Shown piece by piece: positions 35,790 to 48,196 of a stretch of 64,000 bases of DNA (position 1 is the stretch's first letter; every line of letters begins with the position of its first letter). Source of the DNA: Trichobilharzia regenti (Eukaryota > Platyhelminthes > Trematoda > Strigeidida > Schistosomatidae). The stretch covers positions 117,133,842 through 117,197,841 of the forward strand of contig OX235270.1 in assembly GCA_944472135.2 (NCBI GenBank). Reading direction: 5' to 3'. The position numbers were made by a program, and so were the translations under genes. Below the pieces are notes generated by a model. The model did not search any database. It saw only the letters and a program-made list of their open reading frames with translations, and was not told the origin of the DNA.

Positions 35790-36330
35790 TAAATTAAATT
35801 TTGCATTCATGTTTATTTTACTCCTGCAAACACCCCTCCCCCTCATCTTCAAATGCTCATACGAGCACCGAACACTGTACCAGAGTCACGCCCACGCACC
35901 TTTCACCCAAGTATTCTCTAACACAAAATATATCTAGAATAGTTTTCATTCAATCAACAAAGTTGTTGATATCACACATTTTCAAATACTGGATTGCAGG
36001 GACTTGATTAGTTTCATGTCAGATCAGTAACCATTGAAAACTGCGGAGCACTGGACAGCTTTCATGGATATACACTACTGAAAAGTCTGAAAGTGGCTCT
36101 TAATAGCTGCTGAACACTAACCAGTTTCTGTTCGAGATGTCAGTTACTGATCACCGAATTTGTTGATTGAATGAAAACTATTCTAGATATATTTTGTGTT
36201 AGAGAATACTTGGGTGAAAAGTGCGTGGGCGTGACTCCGGTACAGTGTTCGGTGCTAATATGAGCATTTGAAGATGATGGGGAGGGATGTTTGCAGGAGT
36301 AAAATAAACATGAATGCAAAATTTAATTTA
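35790..36330. repeat. Inverted-repeat element with two 173-bp arms
   Basis: Arm 35790-35962 and arm 36158-36330 are inverted near-copies of equal length; the paired ends are TAAATTAAATTTTGCATTC and GAATGCAAAATTTAATTTA. The 195-bp centre holds a fragment of the hammerhead-type repeat (GGGACTTGATTAGTTTCATG at 35999, then GAGCACTGGACAGC). A TTCAAATGCTCAT to GAGCATTTGAA pair and a GAGTCACGCCCACGC to GCGTGGGCGTGACTC pair confirm the alignment. No transposase is seen. Confidence 0.85.
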
Positions 36331-37985
36331 ATTTTCTTATTCTATTCAGTATAAAATCTACCAGCCTTTTCAAAAATTTTATATTTTACATTTAAACTTT
36401 GAAATTTCTGTTTCATATGCAACATGAACTTTACTCGATTAATTCATTTTAAAAAATGATGAATAAAGCAATATGTTAGAAGTTGCTTAAAACGTTTTAG
36501 ATCTTAAAAAAATACAACAATACTACACAAATGGTAACAATGGTGAATGTATTGAAAATTAATCGAGAAAAGTCAAAATCCGTGTTATTGTTATCATTGT
36601 TCAGTATAGTGGTGTGATTCACATTAATGGGTGTTTTTGTGTGTATATTCAGATTGTCGATGAATTCTACAGACCGTAAACTAGAGAGAGAGAGAGATTG
36701 GCTGTTTATTACTTACTCATCTGTCGCCTTTTTCAACAAGCACTGTCAATTAAATGAAGAGCTAGGCTGATGTAAACATGAGGAGTGATTGTATCATGAG
36801 ATGGGAAAAATCTATAGAATTAATGTAAGATGGTTCGAGGTGGTTAGCAAGAAGCCCTGTTTTCCAGCTAATGACTGACCTGCTGGAATACAGTCATGGT
36901 TATGTATTGGTTGACTACTTGGTAGTAACCACTGTCATGTAAGTAGTGCTTAGTCTTGTTTCTGAACGAATTCTAAGGGGTTGTTTTACGTCATTTACCG
37001 CAACCATTTGAAGAATTATTCAAAATGTGCACTGCAGTCTCGGCTCTTATAAATTACTAAACAAGCTGGATACTGATTCTTTTTCAATAATATTACCTTT
37101 AATGTGCTCACAATGATTTTCAACCTCGCAAAAATTAGCACTTCATTCTCATTTCTAATGTTGAAATCCTTATCAATACATAGAGTTAAGGAGAGAATTT
37201 CGCTTCATGGATAATTTGTAGTATCAGAGTCCATACTAGGAACTAACATGTCAGGTAAGACCGAGCATTACGGTCCAGATTAGTCAATAAACGGATAATT
37301 TAGAAACAACTTCAACAGGTGGTAAAACAAAGTTCAGATTTTCATGTGTTATTTTGCAGAAATTTGATTAGTTTTAAGTTAAATGACGTATGTAGTGTTA
37401 TAAATTGTAAAATCTACAGAAATTAAAATTCATGTGCCATCGGATATCATTTGAATCGTTAACGGGTTTGCTTAGACCGCTTTATTAGGCTGGAAACGAA
37501 TAAAAGAATAATGGAATGGAGGATGACTGAAGGCGAAATATCGACTTTGGTCACGGCAGAATTTGAACCTGCAAATCTCTAGATTATTAGCCTGGTATTC
37601 TACTAGCTGGTGTCTCAGTTAGTTTTTGCCTCACATTTAACCACTACCTATTATAACGTTTTATGTCAAGTGAATGTGCTTTTCGATTTACTGAATAGTG
37701 TGTTGAAAAATCAGAGCCAAAATAAATAGTAAATAATGAATTTCAGTCTTAAAAGTAAGATCACATTCTTTAATGGGCACTTATTATTGGCTAGAATTTT
37801 GGCGAACAAAATGTTCACTACGATCTGATAACTTACAGTCTATGTGACCACGCTTTAAAAATCTTATCAAATGTTAACTAATATTTACACACTGGAAGAT
37901 GATTGTATGCTTTTCAAGTTACTACATTGTGCAAGGAATTAAGCTGCATCCTCCTGTAAAGACTAAAAGATTCAGTGGATGGAAA
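36331..37985. other. Non-coding DNA with one possible tRNA-like relic
   Basis: A GA microsatellite lies near 36684-36697. At 37550-37620 the minus strand has a B-box-like GCAGGTTCAAATTC with an upstream tRNA-like spacing, possibly an old SINE. No exon is recognised. Confidence 0.4.
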
Positions 37986-37987
37986 GC

Positions 37988-38450
37988 AGGCCGGGTTTAA
38001 CAGAAAAAGTCATCAGCAGACCAAATGGTAATATTTCGTACCATCATCGAACAGTGTCAAGTCTCTGCCTGGAATTCACGAACTTTGAAAAGGCTGCGAA
38101 GTAACTTGGCCAGTGCTTCGTACTACAGAGTGTAAAACAGCAGAAATTTATAGACATATTTCAACAGCTGTATGGTGAGGTCAGATACCACGTGATTTGC
38201 AATGGAAAACTCATCAGATTAAAATAAAGACAGGGGGCTGCTTAATATGTCCGTTGTTATTCCTCATTGTAGTGGACTGAATCACGCGAAAGACTGTGAT
38301 GAGGGAGAAGCCTTGCATACGTTAGACAGATGGAAAGATCCTAGAAGATTTGAACTTAGCGGATGAATTATATCTCACCTAGCACAAACCCAAAGATTTA
38401 CAGGCAAAAACCAAGAAAATGATAGAAGAGGTGAATGAACACAGGAGTTC
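37988..38450 (+). mobile_element. RTE LINE internal fragment, old
   Basis: It reads, with many stops, RT segments QAGFN, a relic of the DFEKAFDS block, IFQQLYGEVRYHVICNGKL, CPLLFLIVVD and LQAKTKKMIEE. Divergence from the neighbouring copy at 38640 shows it is a separate, older insertion. No 3' tail is present. Confidence 0.7.
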
Positions 38451-38639
38451 AGGTGATGACCATACTTCATACAATTCTTCCCATAAGTAATTTTGAATAA
38501 AGAAAGAACGACAAGTGTACCAGGATAATCTGAGCTCACGTTTTTACTTTTTCGTGGATTCTTCTCAACTGGTTACAACCTGAGCAATACCAAAATTATA
38601 AATTATACTAAAGATACGAAGAATCTGTGAAAGCAGATA

Positions 38640-41567
38640 GAACGGAGCTGGAAGGCGCCAACTACCAACTGGAGAGACAATAATCTATTCCGGCCACCCA
38701 GAAGACAACCACGAGCACACCGAGGGAGTGGCCATCATGATATCACCAACAGCAACAAAAGCTCTCATGCAGTGGGAACCAATCTCCTCCAGGATAATGA
38801 CAGCCAGGTTCAACTCAAAAGGAAGGAAAGTTACAGTCATTCAATGCTATGCGCCTACAAACGTCTCAGAACAAGAGAAGAAGGAGGCGTTCTACAGACA
38901 ACTACAAGCAATAATGGACAACGTCCAAAATGGCGATATCAAAATCCTGATGGGTGATATGAATGCGAAGCTGGGACGAGACAACACAGGAAGAGAACTC
39001 ACCATGAGCTGAGGGGCCCTCGGTGAAATGAACGACAATGGTGAACTCTTCTCAGACTTCTGCGCCTTCAATGATTTGGTGATTGGCGGCAGTGTGCTCA
39101 AACACAAGGATATACACAAGACGACATGGATTTCACCAGATGGAAAAACCAAGAACCAAATAGACTTCATCTCAATTTCAAGAAAGTGGAGACGGAGCCT
39201 ACTGGACACAAGGTCGAGGAGAGGAGCAGATGTGGGTTCAGACCACTATCTAGTAGAAGGGACTTTCAAGGTGAAACCAAAAGCCTCGAGGATAGCTGGG
39301 GATAGGCCACAATGCAAGTCCAACATTCAACTACTCAAGGACACAACCACAAGAGACACCTTCACTGCAACTGTCAGAGCAAAGCAGGAAACACTACGCG
39401 ACATCACTGAAGAATCATGCGTAGAAGAACATTGGAAGTCTCTGAAGGCGATTCTCAACGAAACGTGTTCAACGGTTCTAGGAAGAAAGAAGAGACAAGC
39501 CAAGGAATGGCTCTCAACGGACACTTGGAAATTAACAGAAGAGAGGAGAATGGTGAAATAGAAAATGATTCAATGCAAGGACGGACAGGAGAAGGAGACG
39601 CTGACTTCAACTTACACAGCACTGGACAAAGAAGTGAAGAAGAGTGCTAGGAAGGACAAAAGACGATTCTACGACAACCTCGCCACTGAAGCTGAGAAGG
39701 CAGCAGGCAAAAGGGACCTGAGGACACTATATCAGATAACCAAATCTCTATCCGGGAAGAGATCAACACAAGCGAAACCTATAAAAGACAGCCAAGGGAA
39801 CCCACATTACCAAGGAAGAAAGACAGATTAAACAATGGGCGGATCACTTCAAAGGACTCTTGAACCGACCACCACCTGCAACCCGTCCGGAAATACCAAC
39901 AACAGCGCGCACACAACTGCAAGTTGACACCAATCCTCCAACGAGAGCTGAAGTCTTGAACGCAATCAAACTTCTGAAAGCTGGAGAAGCAGCCGGACCA
40001 GATGGAATACTCCCTGAAGCACTGAAAGCGGACCCAGAGACTACAGCAGATATGCTGACTCCATTATTGCAAAAGGTCTGGAAGGAGGGAAAGGTGCCTA
40101 CTGACTGGAGGAAAGGTTACCTCGTGAAACTACCAAAGAAGGGCGACTTAGGCCACACTCTGCAAGAACTGGCGAGGAATCATGCTCCTGTTGACGCCAA
40201 GTAAAATCTTGAGTCGCATCATCCTGGAGAGAATAAAGGACGCATTTGAGATAGAACAGGCTGGATTTAGGAAAGGTAAATCATGTTCCGACCAAACTGC
40301 AACTCTACGCATCATCATCGAACAAAACATGGAATGGCGATCAAACCTCTACCTCAACTTTATAGACTTTGAGAAGGCCTTCGACAGCGTTGATCGTGAA
40401 GTAATTTGGAAATTACTCGAGTACTACGGCGTACCCCAAATATTCATCAACCTTATTTAACAGCTGCACGACAACGGCACATGTCAAGTGATCCACAACG
40501 GAAAACTCAGCGAGGCGTTTGGAGTTAACACAGGTGTCAGACAAGGGTGCTTATTATCACCAATGATATTCCTAATTGTGGTGGACTGACTGGATTATGC
40601 GTCAGACAGTGGGAAACGAGAAGACAGGAATATCCTGGACCGACCGACGTGAAGAACCTAGAAGACCTGGATTTCGCAAGTGGATGACTTGTGTTTGATG
40701 TCACACGAAATCGAAGACTCACAAGCGAGCGAAAACCGACAAACTGGTCGAAGAAGCAGCCGGCGAAGACAGGACTCCAAGTGAACAAGACGGAGGTTTT
40801 GAAAATAACCAGCCAACAACAACAACAGCAGCTGCAACATCCAGCGTCAATCACCATCAACGGGAGGGATTTGAAAGAGGGTACTTCATTCACTCACTTA
40901 TCTAGGGAGCATTGTCTCAACTACAGGCGTCGGAACAGACGAAGATGTCAAATCGAGCTAGAATCGGGAAGGCGAGAAACACATTCATCAACCTGAAATC
41001 AATCTGGAAATCTTCCGTCACTCAGCATCAACAAAAACGTTCGCTCGGATTTTCAATACAAACGTCGCGTCAGTCAGTCCTTCTATACGGATCAGAAACT
41101 TGGCCACAAAGAATATTTCCAATATCCTGTTGCAGACCTTTATCAACAACTGTCTTCGCTGGCTCTGTACTGAAGATCAGATGGCCAGGCCGGGCCGGGC
41201 CGGAAAGAATCACCAACAAGAAACTATGGGGAGGAACAAACAAAGCAAGAACCAATCGCCAACCAACAAATATGCAGGAGAAAGCGGAGATGGATCGGTC
41301 ACTCGCTGAGGAGACCGCTGGGTGACATCGCGCGTCAGGCCACTGCTGGAGTGGAACCAGCCGAAAGGGAAGCACGCGGCGAGTGGGACGTCAGTGCAAG
41401 GGTGACATGGAGGAGATCGTGTGAAGTTGAAGAGGAGTTGAAAGAGTATGGACTAACATGGATGCAGGTGAAAAGTACAGCAGAAGACAGAAGCAAATGG
41501 AGACGTGCAGTTGAAGCCCTATGTTCCACTAGGAACTTAAGGGAGCAATAATAATAATAATAAAGAT
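38640..41567 (+). mobile_element. RTE LINE, long 5'-truncated copy
   Basis: It starts inside the endonuclease (LPTGETIIYSGHPEDN), runs through the RT and ends in an AATAATAATAATAAT tail near 41567. The first 1.8 kb are close to coding, whereas the last 1 kb has many short indels. Frames at 38728-39012, 39028-39561, 39565-39831, 39860-40204 and 40182-40460 are consecutive pieces of one protein. Confidence 0.88.
38728..40460 (+). pseudogene. RTE endonuclease-RT, broken in several places
   Basis: The pieces in order show MTARFNSKGRK, MGDMNAKLGRDNTG (endonuclease), a TGA after ELTMS at 39010-39012, KNQIDFISISRKWRRS, GSDHYLVEG, a stop after RRMVK at 39559-39561, a frameshift near 39825, GPDGILPEALK, KLPKKGD, a further frameshift near 40175, EQAGFRKGKSCSDQTATLR and LNFIDFEKAFDSVDREV. 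The frame stops at 40458-40460 before the catalytic motif. That motif (40670-40690) is itself interrupted by four extra bases, as in the copy at 22055. It cannot encode active enzyme. Confidence 0.85.
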
Positions 41568-41754
41568 ATGAACATACTTTTTTACAATGATACAGAGTAA
41601 TTGATTGGAATTGAGGGTGACATTGGTCAGAAATAATCGTTGTTGAATAGTTAAGGGAAAAGAGGATCACTATCAATAGAAGAATTGCATGGCTAAGGCT
41701 GGAAACAAAAGGACAAAGTTCAAAAATTGTTTAGTGGGTAGAAATGAAGTTTAA

Positions 41755-42225
41755 CTAGTAAGGGTATAGACAGTAATAAGTTACGTAACCACAGAAAGAC
41801 ACCTTTTTTATAAAAGAGACAACAAGAGGGATTGGATGAGTCATGTTATCTGAAAAATTCAAATTTTCTAAACAGGTGAGAAGTGAAATTTCTGCGCCTT
41901 GTAGCCACCAACGCAGTGCAAGATTCACCACTGTCTCTTTCTGTGTACATAAATTTAGTTTTAGCTGTTTGGTTGCGATTGCCTCAGCAAAACGAAGCAG
42001 GCTAGGTTTCTTTTGTCTGTTGATTATTTTGAACGACTTAAGGTTGTCCACAGCATGGTCAGTTTCTAGTAGATGGCGTGAAATCGCACTATTTAATCCT
42101 TGTGAGCCTTTTAATCTTAGGTTCGTTTCTATGTATTCAGCGATGCGGTCAATGTATGTGCTTTGGCACGTACGTACAAACTGGTGAACGCAGTTGGAGG
42201 TAACATCAGGTGGGAGTTTGTCCAC
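41755..42225 (-). pseudogene. PLE GIY-YIG endonuclease fragment
   Basis: The 156-codon minus-strand frame reads DKLPPDVTSNCVHQF, a mutated GIY-type block (STYIDRIAEYIE where intact copies have SKYIGRT), SAISRHLLETDHAVDNLKSF and AEAIATKQLKLNLC, and then continues past the usual end. The nearest relative in the window is the relic at 14690-15450. It lies tail-to-head against the PLE at 42414. The RT part is absent. Confidence 0.75.
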
Positions 42226-42413
42226 TTCTGATTGACCCCCGACATATGTTAATGCGGCTCTGAAGCAGTTAGGAATGAACTAAACACTGATACTGAACTC
42301 AGAAGTAAGACTAAGCCCTCGGCTGATGAAACAATATTAGGTGTTTACTTGTCTAACAAACGAATTAGCGTGGCAATGGGATCATCAAAATCCCCAGCAC
42401 TAACAGACAATTT

Positions 42414-43951
42414 ATGACAAGCAATAAAGGTTAATAAAGCAGGATTTAATGAGTTTATCAAGCCCTTTGGGACCACTTTTCACAGACTTATTCTTGTCAC
42501 GCATAGAAACCGGTACTTTGCAGCAACATATACAAGAAACAAATGTATACCTAAGATATGTCGATGACATTTTTATTGTCTGTGAAAACAGATCAAAAGC
42601 GGAAGACATGTTGATAAAATTCAATTCATGCCATCCAAATCCCAATTTCACAGTAGAACACGAGGAAAATGATACTATTAAATTTCTAGACGTTCTTCTA
42701 GCCAAAATGAATGATGGCACAATCGAAAGATCTATATTTAGAAAGTCTTCTTGATCAGGACAGTACATGCATTTCAAGAGCTTTGTTCCAATCCAGTACA
42801 AAAAGAACCTAGTCAGAACACTGTTCAATAGAGCACGAAAAATTTGTTCTGACAGTACTATTTAACATGAAATAAAATCTCTGAAGGATATTTTATGTAA
42901 GGATGGATATCCTGAAAAGTTCATTAATAAATACTCTTAAGAAACTACCCCTTGCAAAACAATTCAAACAGTTCCAAAGAAACCTGTCTATATCAATTTG
43001 CCATTCAAAGGAGATGACGTACAGGAAGTAGTGAAACGAAGACTCGACAAAGCCATCAAGAGAACTTATTATGCTGCAAAACTTGTTATCCTTAACACCA
43101 CCAAGCGAGTGCTTCAACAATCTGGGAAAGACCAGTCGCCAATCCTCGACACTTCAAACTGCATATATCAATTTGAGTGTGTTTGTGGCAGCAAATACAT
43201 AGGTCGTACGGAAAGGCGATTATCTACTCGCATGATGGAGCATTTGCCAAAATGGTTGAAAACAGCTGAGTGTAAAGTGCCAAAATCCTCAATAACAAAA
43301 CATCTTGTGGATTACGGACATGATATCGACGAGGTCAAGTCATTCACCATTGTCAGTAAACAAAGAAACAAGAAGATGCTTGCAATTGCAGAGGCTTGTG
43401 CAATTCGAATTTACAAACCAGCTCTCTGTATACAAATGGAGATGGTCGTCACTCTGAATCTACCATGGTAATACGTTTTACTTATTATTCTTAACTTGTT
43501 ATTACTACTATTCTACCTCTTATTATTATTATCATTATTTTTTTTCTTGATTTATTTAAAACTATGCTTTATCCGTAAGATTATCTTAACTCACTTCAAC
43601 ACTATTAAAATTGTTATTATAACTATTGATATTAGTCTGTTTACAATTCTCGTTATATTCCCTAATGACTAACTGTTTATCTAAGTGATGTAATTGAAGC
43701 GTAATGGAATTTATCTTAATTTTGATCTCTCATACTCTCTCTCGCCTTATCCATTTGAACATGACCTGTAAAACATTCGCACGTGTCTTTCTGCATGACT
43801 AATTCAACGTAGTTTATTTATCAGTCTTATATCCCCCAATGTAATTTCAAAAGTATATATATCCGTGTATGTAGAGTATTCAGCTGACGAGTTCTACGAA
43901 AATTTGATGAATTCATTAAATCCTGCTTTATTAACCTTTATTGCTTGTTTT
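42414..43951 (+). mobile_element. Penelope-like element with RT palm and endonuclease, inverted ends
   Basis: The element begins inside the RT (SSPLGPLFTDLFLS) and includes YVDD and a full GIY-YIG domain. A block at 42414-42461 (ACAAGCAATAAAGGTTAATA and the following GCAGGATTTAATGA) recurs inverted at 43904-43951, an exact match over at least 36 bp. As in the PLE at 1981, the left block is an inverted copy of the element's own 3' end attached at the truncation point. It is dead because of internal stops. Confidence 0.85.
42449..43471 (+). pseudogene. PLE reverse transcriptase and GIY-YIG endonuclease
   Basis: The first frame (42449-42754) has the RT catalytic block YLRYVDDIFIV and the FLDVLLAKMNDG block. 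A TGA at 42752-42754 and two more stops (near 42862 and 42940) interrupt the linker. The second frame (42998-43471) has VYINLPFKGDDVQ before it, then the CIYQFECVCGSKYIGRT block with the endonuclease start and zinc-type cysteines, REHLP-like MMEHLPKWL, ITKHLVDYGHDIDEVKSF, AEACAIRIYKPALC and ends in LNLPW. Known PLEs use this RT plus GIY-YIG pairing to copy into chromosomes. Most of the RT fingers are missing. Confidence 0.85.
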
Positions 43952-44029
43952 AAATTCGTATCGGGAAATAAATGTTTTCAAGAATATTTATGGATAGTTG
44001 GGAATAAAAAGTTCTAAGTAAGATTAATC

Positions 44030-45110
44030 CTCCCCCTCCTAGGTTATGGTGTAGATATGTGAATGACACGTTTACTGTGTCAAAATCTGAACACAGTTTT
44101 ACACATATATAAACTTAGCAGTAGACGGAATCCAATTCACTTCTGAGGAGTCAGAAAACGAACAGTGTGAGTTGACCATGCAAGACTATTAAATAAGACG
44201 AAAACGAAATGGTGGATTAGATACCAGCATCTTTAAGAAACTGACACACTTTACTAAATCCTTAGACTTTAATTCATCCCAGCCAGAATCGATAAAGATG
44301 GGTTTAGTCAAATATCTGTACAATCGGGCCAACAGCCTAACTAGTTAGCCAGACGATTTAACTAGTGAAACCAAACAAATAAAGAAAGTATTACTAGTGA
44401 ATAACCACCCACCAGCATTTATTCAAAGATAATATGAAGAACCATAGAAAAAATAAGATTAGCAATATAAATGATAAAGAAAAACGAAAATATTATAAAA
44501 TTCAAAGTTTCTGTAGTACTGCCGTATAAAGAAGGAGCATCAGCGATCCTGCGTAGCATTCTCAATGAGGCCAGAATTAGGATGACATTTGAACCAACCA
44601 ATTCTCTCAAAGACAAACTTTGTCAGCTAAAGGACCCAATAGATCCATTTAAGAAAAATAACCTCATTTACCAAATACAATGTAATGACTATGAGGTCAG
44701 TTGCATACGTCAGGCTAGTAGATCGAGGTCAGTTATATTACTGGAACATAAAAATTCAACTAGACCTAAAATGACTGAGCCTGCTAAGTTATATAACCTA
44801 GAAAATAGCTCGGCCATTGCAATGCATTCACTTACATGTAGTTATGAAATTGGATGGGACAGGGTGAGAGTATTAAAGATTAATATAGTTAGGTAGAGAG
44901 AGATTAATTACTGAAACTTTGTTTATCGAATCAGCCCACCGCACACTTCAAATCACGACGACGTAATACCTACACCGGAGATATAGAAAGTGGCAAAGAA
45001 CAGTAAAGAGAAGTTGGAGAGATAGAAAAACAGGATATATATATATAAGACAAATTGTTAAAACTTTTGTCTAAATTGATATAATTATGAGCAAATATAC
45101 AGCAAAACAC
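44030..45110 (+). mobile_element. Penelope-like element, third lineage, decayed
   Basis: At about 44050 the + strand reads CRYVNDTFTV, where the RT YVDD motif has become YVND. The frame at 44471-44896 holds the linker (NEARIRMTFEPTNSLKDKL), NLIYQIQCND, an altered GIY block (SCIRQASRS for an expected SYIGQTSRS) and LLEHKNSTRPKMTEPAKLYN. The 3' flank (to about 45110, with ATTGATATAATTATGAGCAA) resembles the arm of the palindrome at 25263 and the ends at 58440. The relic at 58500-58760 is the same lineage. Confidence 0.78.
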
Positions 45111-45129
45111 ATATCAAAGTCTTCTCACA

Positions 45130-47393
45130 CCTGTCTAAGAAAGCACAACAAAGATGCTACACATCTGACAACCTACTCAATCTAAGATGCATGTTAAAAG
45201 ATACTAACTGGGACTTATTCTATGAAAGTACATTAGATGACTCAATCACCAATATAATGGATTATCTTAAGTTCTGCCTCGACATATGCTGTCCCAAACA
45301 AACACTGTTCAAACGCCTCGACCGCTTCTCGTCTCCCCATCTCAAACAACTTCGCAGGCAAAAAGAAATGTTATATAAATGCAAAGACAAGTTAGGACTT
45401 AAAAAGATTAATGCTCAAATCAAATCTGAAATCAAAAATCTTAATGCTATCTATAACCAAACACTTTTATCATGCAAATCTCCTATCAGCATGTGGAAAT
45501 TTTTCAATGAAATTACTGGCAATAGTAAGCGATGTAATGTTTTTCCCTCTTGTGATGTTAATGCTCTTAATCTGTCTTTTATACGCTCTCCTTCTACTAT
45601 AACCACTTCTAACGTTACTAATCTTGTAGCTGATAACTTCCAGGACTTAAACACTCTTGATGTTTTAAAATGTCTTAAAACTCTTAAGCCCTCACATAGT
45701 CTTGGCCCTGATGGCATACCTGCATATGTTCTAAAACAATGTGCAGATGCTTTATGCTCTCCTCTAACTAATATCCTAAATGCTTCTTTCTCCGAAAACG
45801 TTGTACCTGTTCCATGGAAAGACATTAAAATAGTCCCTGTCCCTAAACCTGGCAATAGCAAGAACGTAAAGTTCAGACCCATTGCCATCACTTCCCCGTT
45901 TCTAAAGCTCATGGAAAAACTAGTACTTCTTAAACTCGAACCCTCCCTTAAAAGCTTCGAAGACCCCAAACAATTTGCCTACAGACAGGGTAGGAGTACT
46001 TTAGACGCTGCAGCCGTCTTACACAACAGTATTGTCTCATCATTAGACAAAGGTGCCAAATATGTCCGCTGCACGTTTCTTGACTTCACTTCTGCTTTCG
46101 ACTCTGTACCTAGATGTCTCTTGCTAAATAAGCTCTCCATGACACAAACCGAGTCCTGGGTCACTAACTGGTTGCATTCCTACTTTTCAAACAGAATGCA
46201 GTACACCGTATACAAAGGCGAATCCTCCTCTGCTGTGCTCACTGAAGCTGGTGTCCCCCAAGGTGCTGTACTCTCCCCACTTCTCTTTTCCTTCTTCCTA
46301 CATGACCTACCATCTTCAAATCTGCTGATGACCTAACTGTATCTTTACCTGTCAAATGTCAAAGTGACTGCTCTAAACTAAATGGCTTCTTATCAGAAAT
46401 CAGCCAATGGTCCAAGGAAAACGGTCTCACCTTAAACCCCTCCAAATGCCAAACAGTTAATTTCACCTTTAGGCACAAATCTGACCTAAACAAACTGGTT
46501 AGCACTCACGAGGTGTGCAACATAGATGGCACTGAAATTGAAACCAAGTCGGAAATTAAATACCTAGGCGTCACTCTATCTTCTGATCTTTCCTGGTCGT
46601 CTCATATCTTGACGATTTCCAAGAAAATATTCCGTCTTACCTTCTACATCAAGAAGTTAAGACATTCTGGTGTAACCCAACCCTTACTCCTACAATTTGT
46701 TAACTCCCGTATTCTGCCTATTATTCTCTATTGTTCCCCCTTAGTCTTTCCTGGGCTATTGAAGAAAGACTATACCTTATTACGTAGGATGTTAAAGGTT
46801 GTCAGCAGGGTAAGCAACGTGCCACTTAGCCAGCTTTTTAATATTCTGGTGGACAGGCCTATGGACTCATGTGAAAAATGGGCGAAATCCATTTTATCTG
46901 ACTCACAACACCCTCTACATTCACAACTCTCCCCATGTATCTCTTCAGGGAAAACCAGAAGCCTATATAGGAAACTATATGCCCGCACTAGTAAGTACAA
47001 AAACTCATCCATACCCTACCTAGCTCGTGTTCTGTGCGATAAAGAAAGCATTAGGCATGAAACCTTTAACTTATTAAATAGTCAGTAGAACAAATGGATC
47101 TCGTCTTTCCAACTCACATCATTTACAGGTACAACGTTTTCTCTCTACCTTTTTTTTCTCTTTCTGTATTTATTTTTGTTATGTGCCGTTTTGTTTCTCT
47201 CTTCCTCACAAACTCTACTTAAAACATTCTTCTTCGTTCTTTCACACTCTGTATATCTCGACCATTTTGCTATCGCTTACGCCAGTAAATATGCTAGTAG
47301 TATCTACTTTTCTAACAACTTCAAACACTCTGTTTAAATTTTGGCTTTGCTACCGACATGCTAATATGTTGTTGTCTAAAATGACTGAGATTA
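45130..47393 (+). mobile_element. CR1/Jockey-type LINE, 5'-truncated
   Basis: Reverse transcriptase of the CR1/Jockey superfamily (schistosome SR1 or Perere type, subfamily not determined). The endonuclease is missing and coding begins near LSKKAQQRCYTSDNLLNL at about 45137. The 3' UTR runs to about 47393, where the minus-strand SINE begins. Codon use is C/T-rich compared with the RTE copies. It is the only member of this clade recognised in the window. Confidence 0.85.
45191..47088 (+). pseudogene. CR1-type reverse transcriptase with frameshift at active site
   Basis: Frame one (45191-46336, 381 codons) carries HSLGPDGIPAYVLKQ, WKDIKIVPVPKPGN, KFRPIAITSPFLKLMEK, QFAYRQGRSTLDAA, FLDFTSAFDSVPR and EAGVPQGAVLSPLLFSFFLH. 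The frame then shifts between about 46300 and 46320. Frame two reads FKSADDLTVSLPV, where family members have YADD, so the aromatic residue is Ser. It continues ENGLTLNPSKCQ, KYLGVTLSSDLSWSSHI and the C-terminal thumb-like region to the stop at 47086-47088. Apart from this one lesion and the 5' loss the protein is well kept, which suggests recent insertion. Confidence 0.87.
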
Positions 47394-47584
47394 CTTTTTA
47401 TTTTTGATTTACAGCTTGATTCCACACTGTATTTTTGGTACAAGTATGGAATTTTCAGCATGGATATCGGTAGCCCAAATTTCGCAGGCCGACCATAGAT
47501 ATCAGATGTGCGCCGGCGTGGGCTTGAACCCCGGACCATGTGCATGGTCGGCGAAAGTCCTAACCACTGTGCCACCGACGCACT
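47394..47584 (-). mobile_element. tRNA-derived SINE, copy 3
   Basis: Reverse-strand copy of the SINE at 5985. The B-box region reads GGGGTTCAAGCCC and the A-box GTGGCACAGTGGTTAGGA. The 3' tail is AAATAAAAA-like (TTTTTATTTTTG on the + strand) and abuts the 3' end of the CR1-type LINE. Confidence 0.85.
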
Positions 47585-47599
47585 GGAGAAATAATTGTA

Positions 47600-48095
47600 A
47601 AGGCGAATAAAAGGTGACAATTATTTTCAACTTGATATGAATTACAAGAAGCTTAGAGACAAAAACTTACACAGGGATAGGACGAATTACAAAATGAGCA
47701 TGGAAACAAATCGAAATAAAAATTTTCCACTTGAAATGTAAGTTAGGAGGTGTGAATATAGATAGATTACAAGAGGCATAGAAACAAAAAAAGTACACAG
47801 GATTAGAATATAATTGTAAAATGGTTATTCTAAACAAATTACAAGTGTGGTCAGGAAGAGGAGCATGGAAACAAACTTAAAATAACGGATTTTATAACTG
47901 AAAAAAGAGATGGGATGAATTGAATGAAGACAAGGAGAGAAAATTACGCACACAGAGAACAAAACAAAAACAAAACAACAGCTGAAGGATAAGGGGATAT
48001 ACCGGACTAGGTCCATGATAGTTGTAAAGGCTGGACTAGTTTCTTTGGAACACACAGCTCCAGCTTTTTGATGTATATAGCGAGAGGCTCATTAG
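47600..48095 (-). mobile_element. Penelope-like element 3' relic
   Basis: At 48030-48095 the minus strand reads EPLAIYIKKLELC, then QPLQLSW, the C-terminal block of PLE GIY-YIG endonucleases (compare ALAIHMEKPELC at 29560). The remainder to about 47600 is AT/GA-rich 3' flank. It lies immediately beyond the reductase gene's stop codon and so may be within its 3' UTR region. Confidence 0.6.
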
Positions 48096-48196
48096 AAAAT
48101 TGAAAAAATATGCACAAATTGAAGCAATCTATAAAAAATTATTATTATTATTATTATGCTTTCATTTGTACAGAGCAACAAAGTAACCACCAGCAT

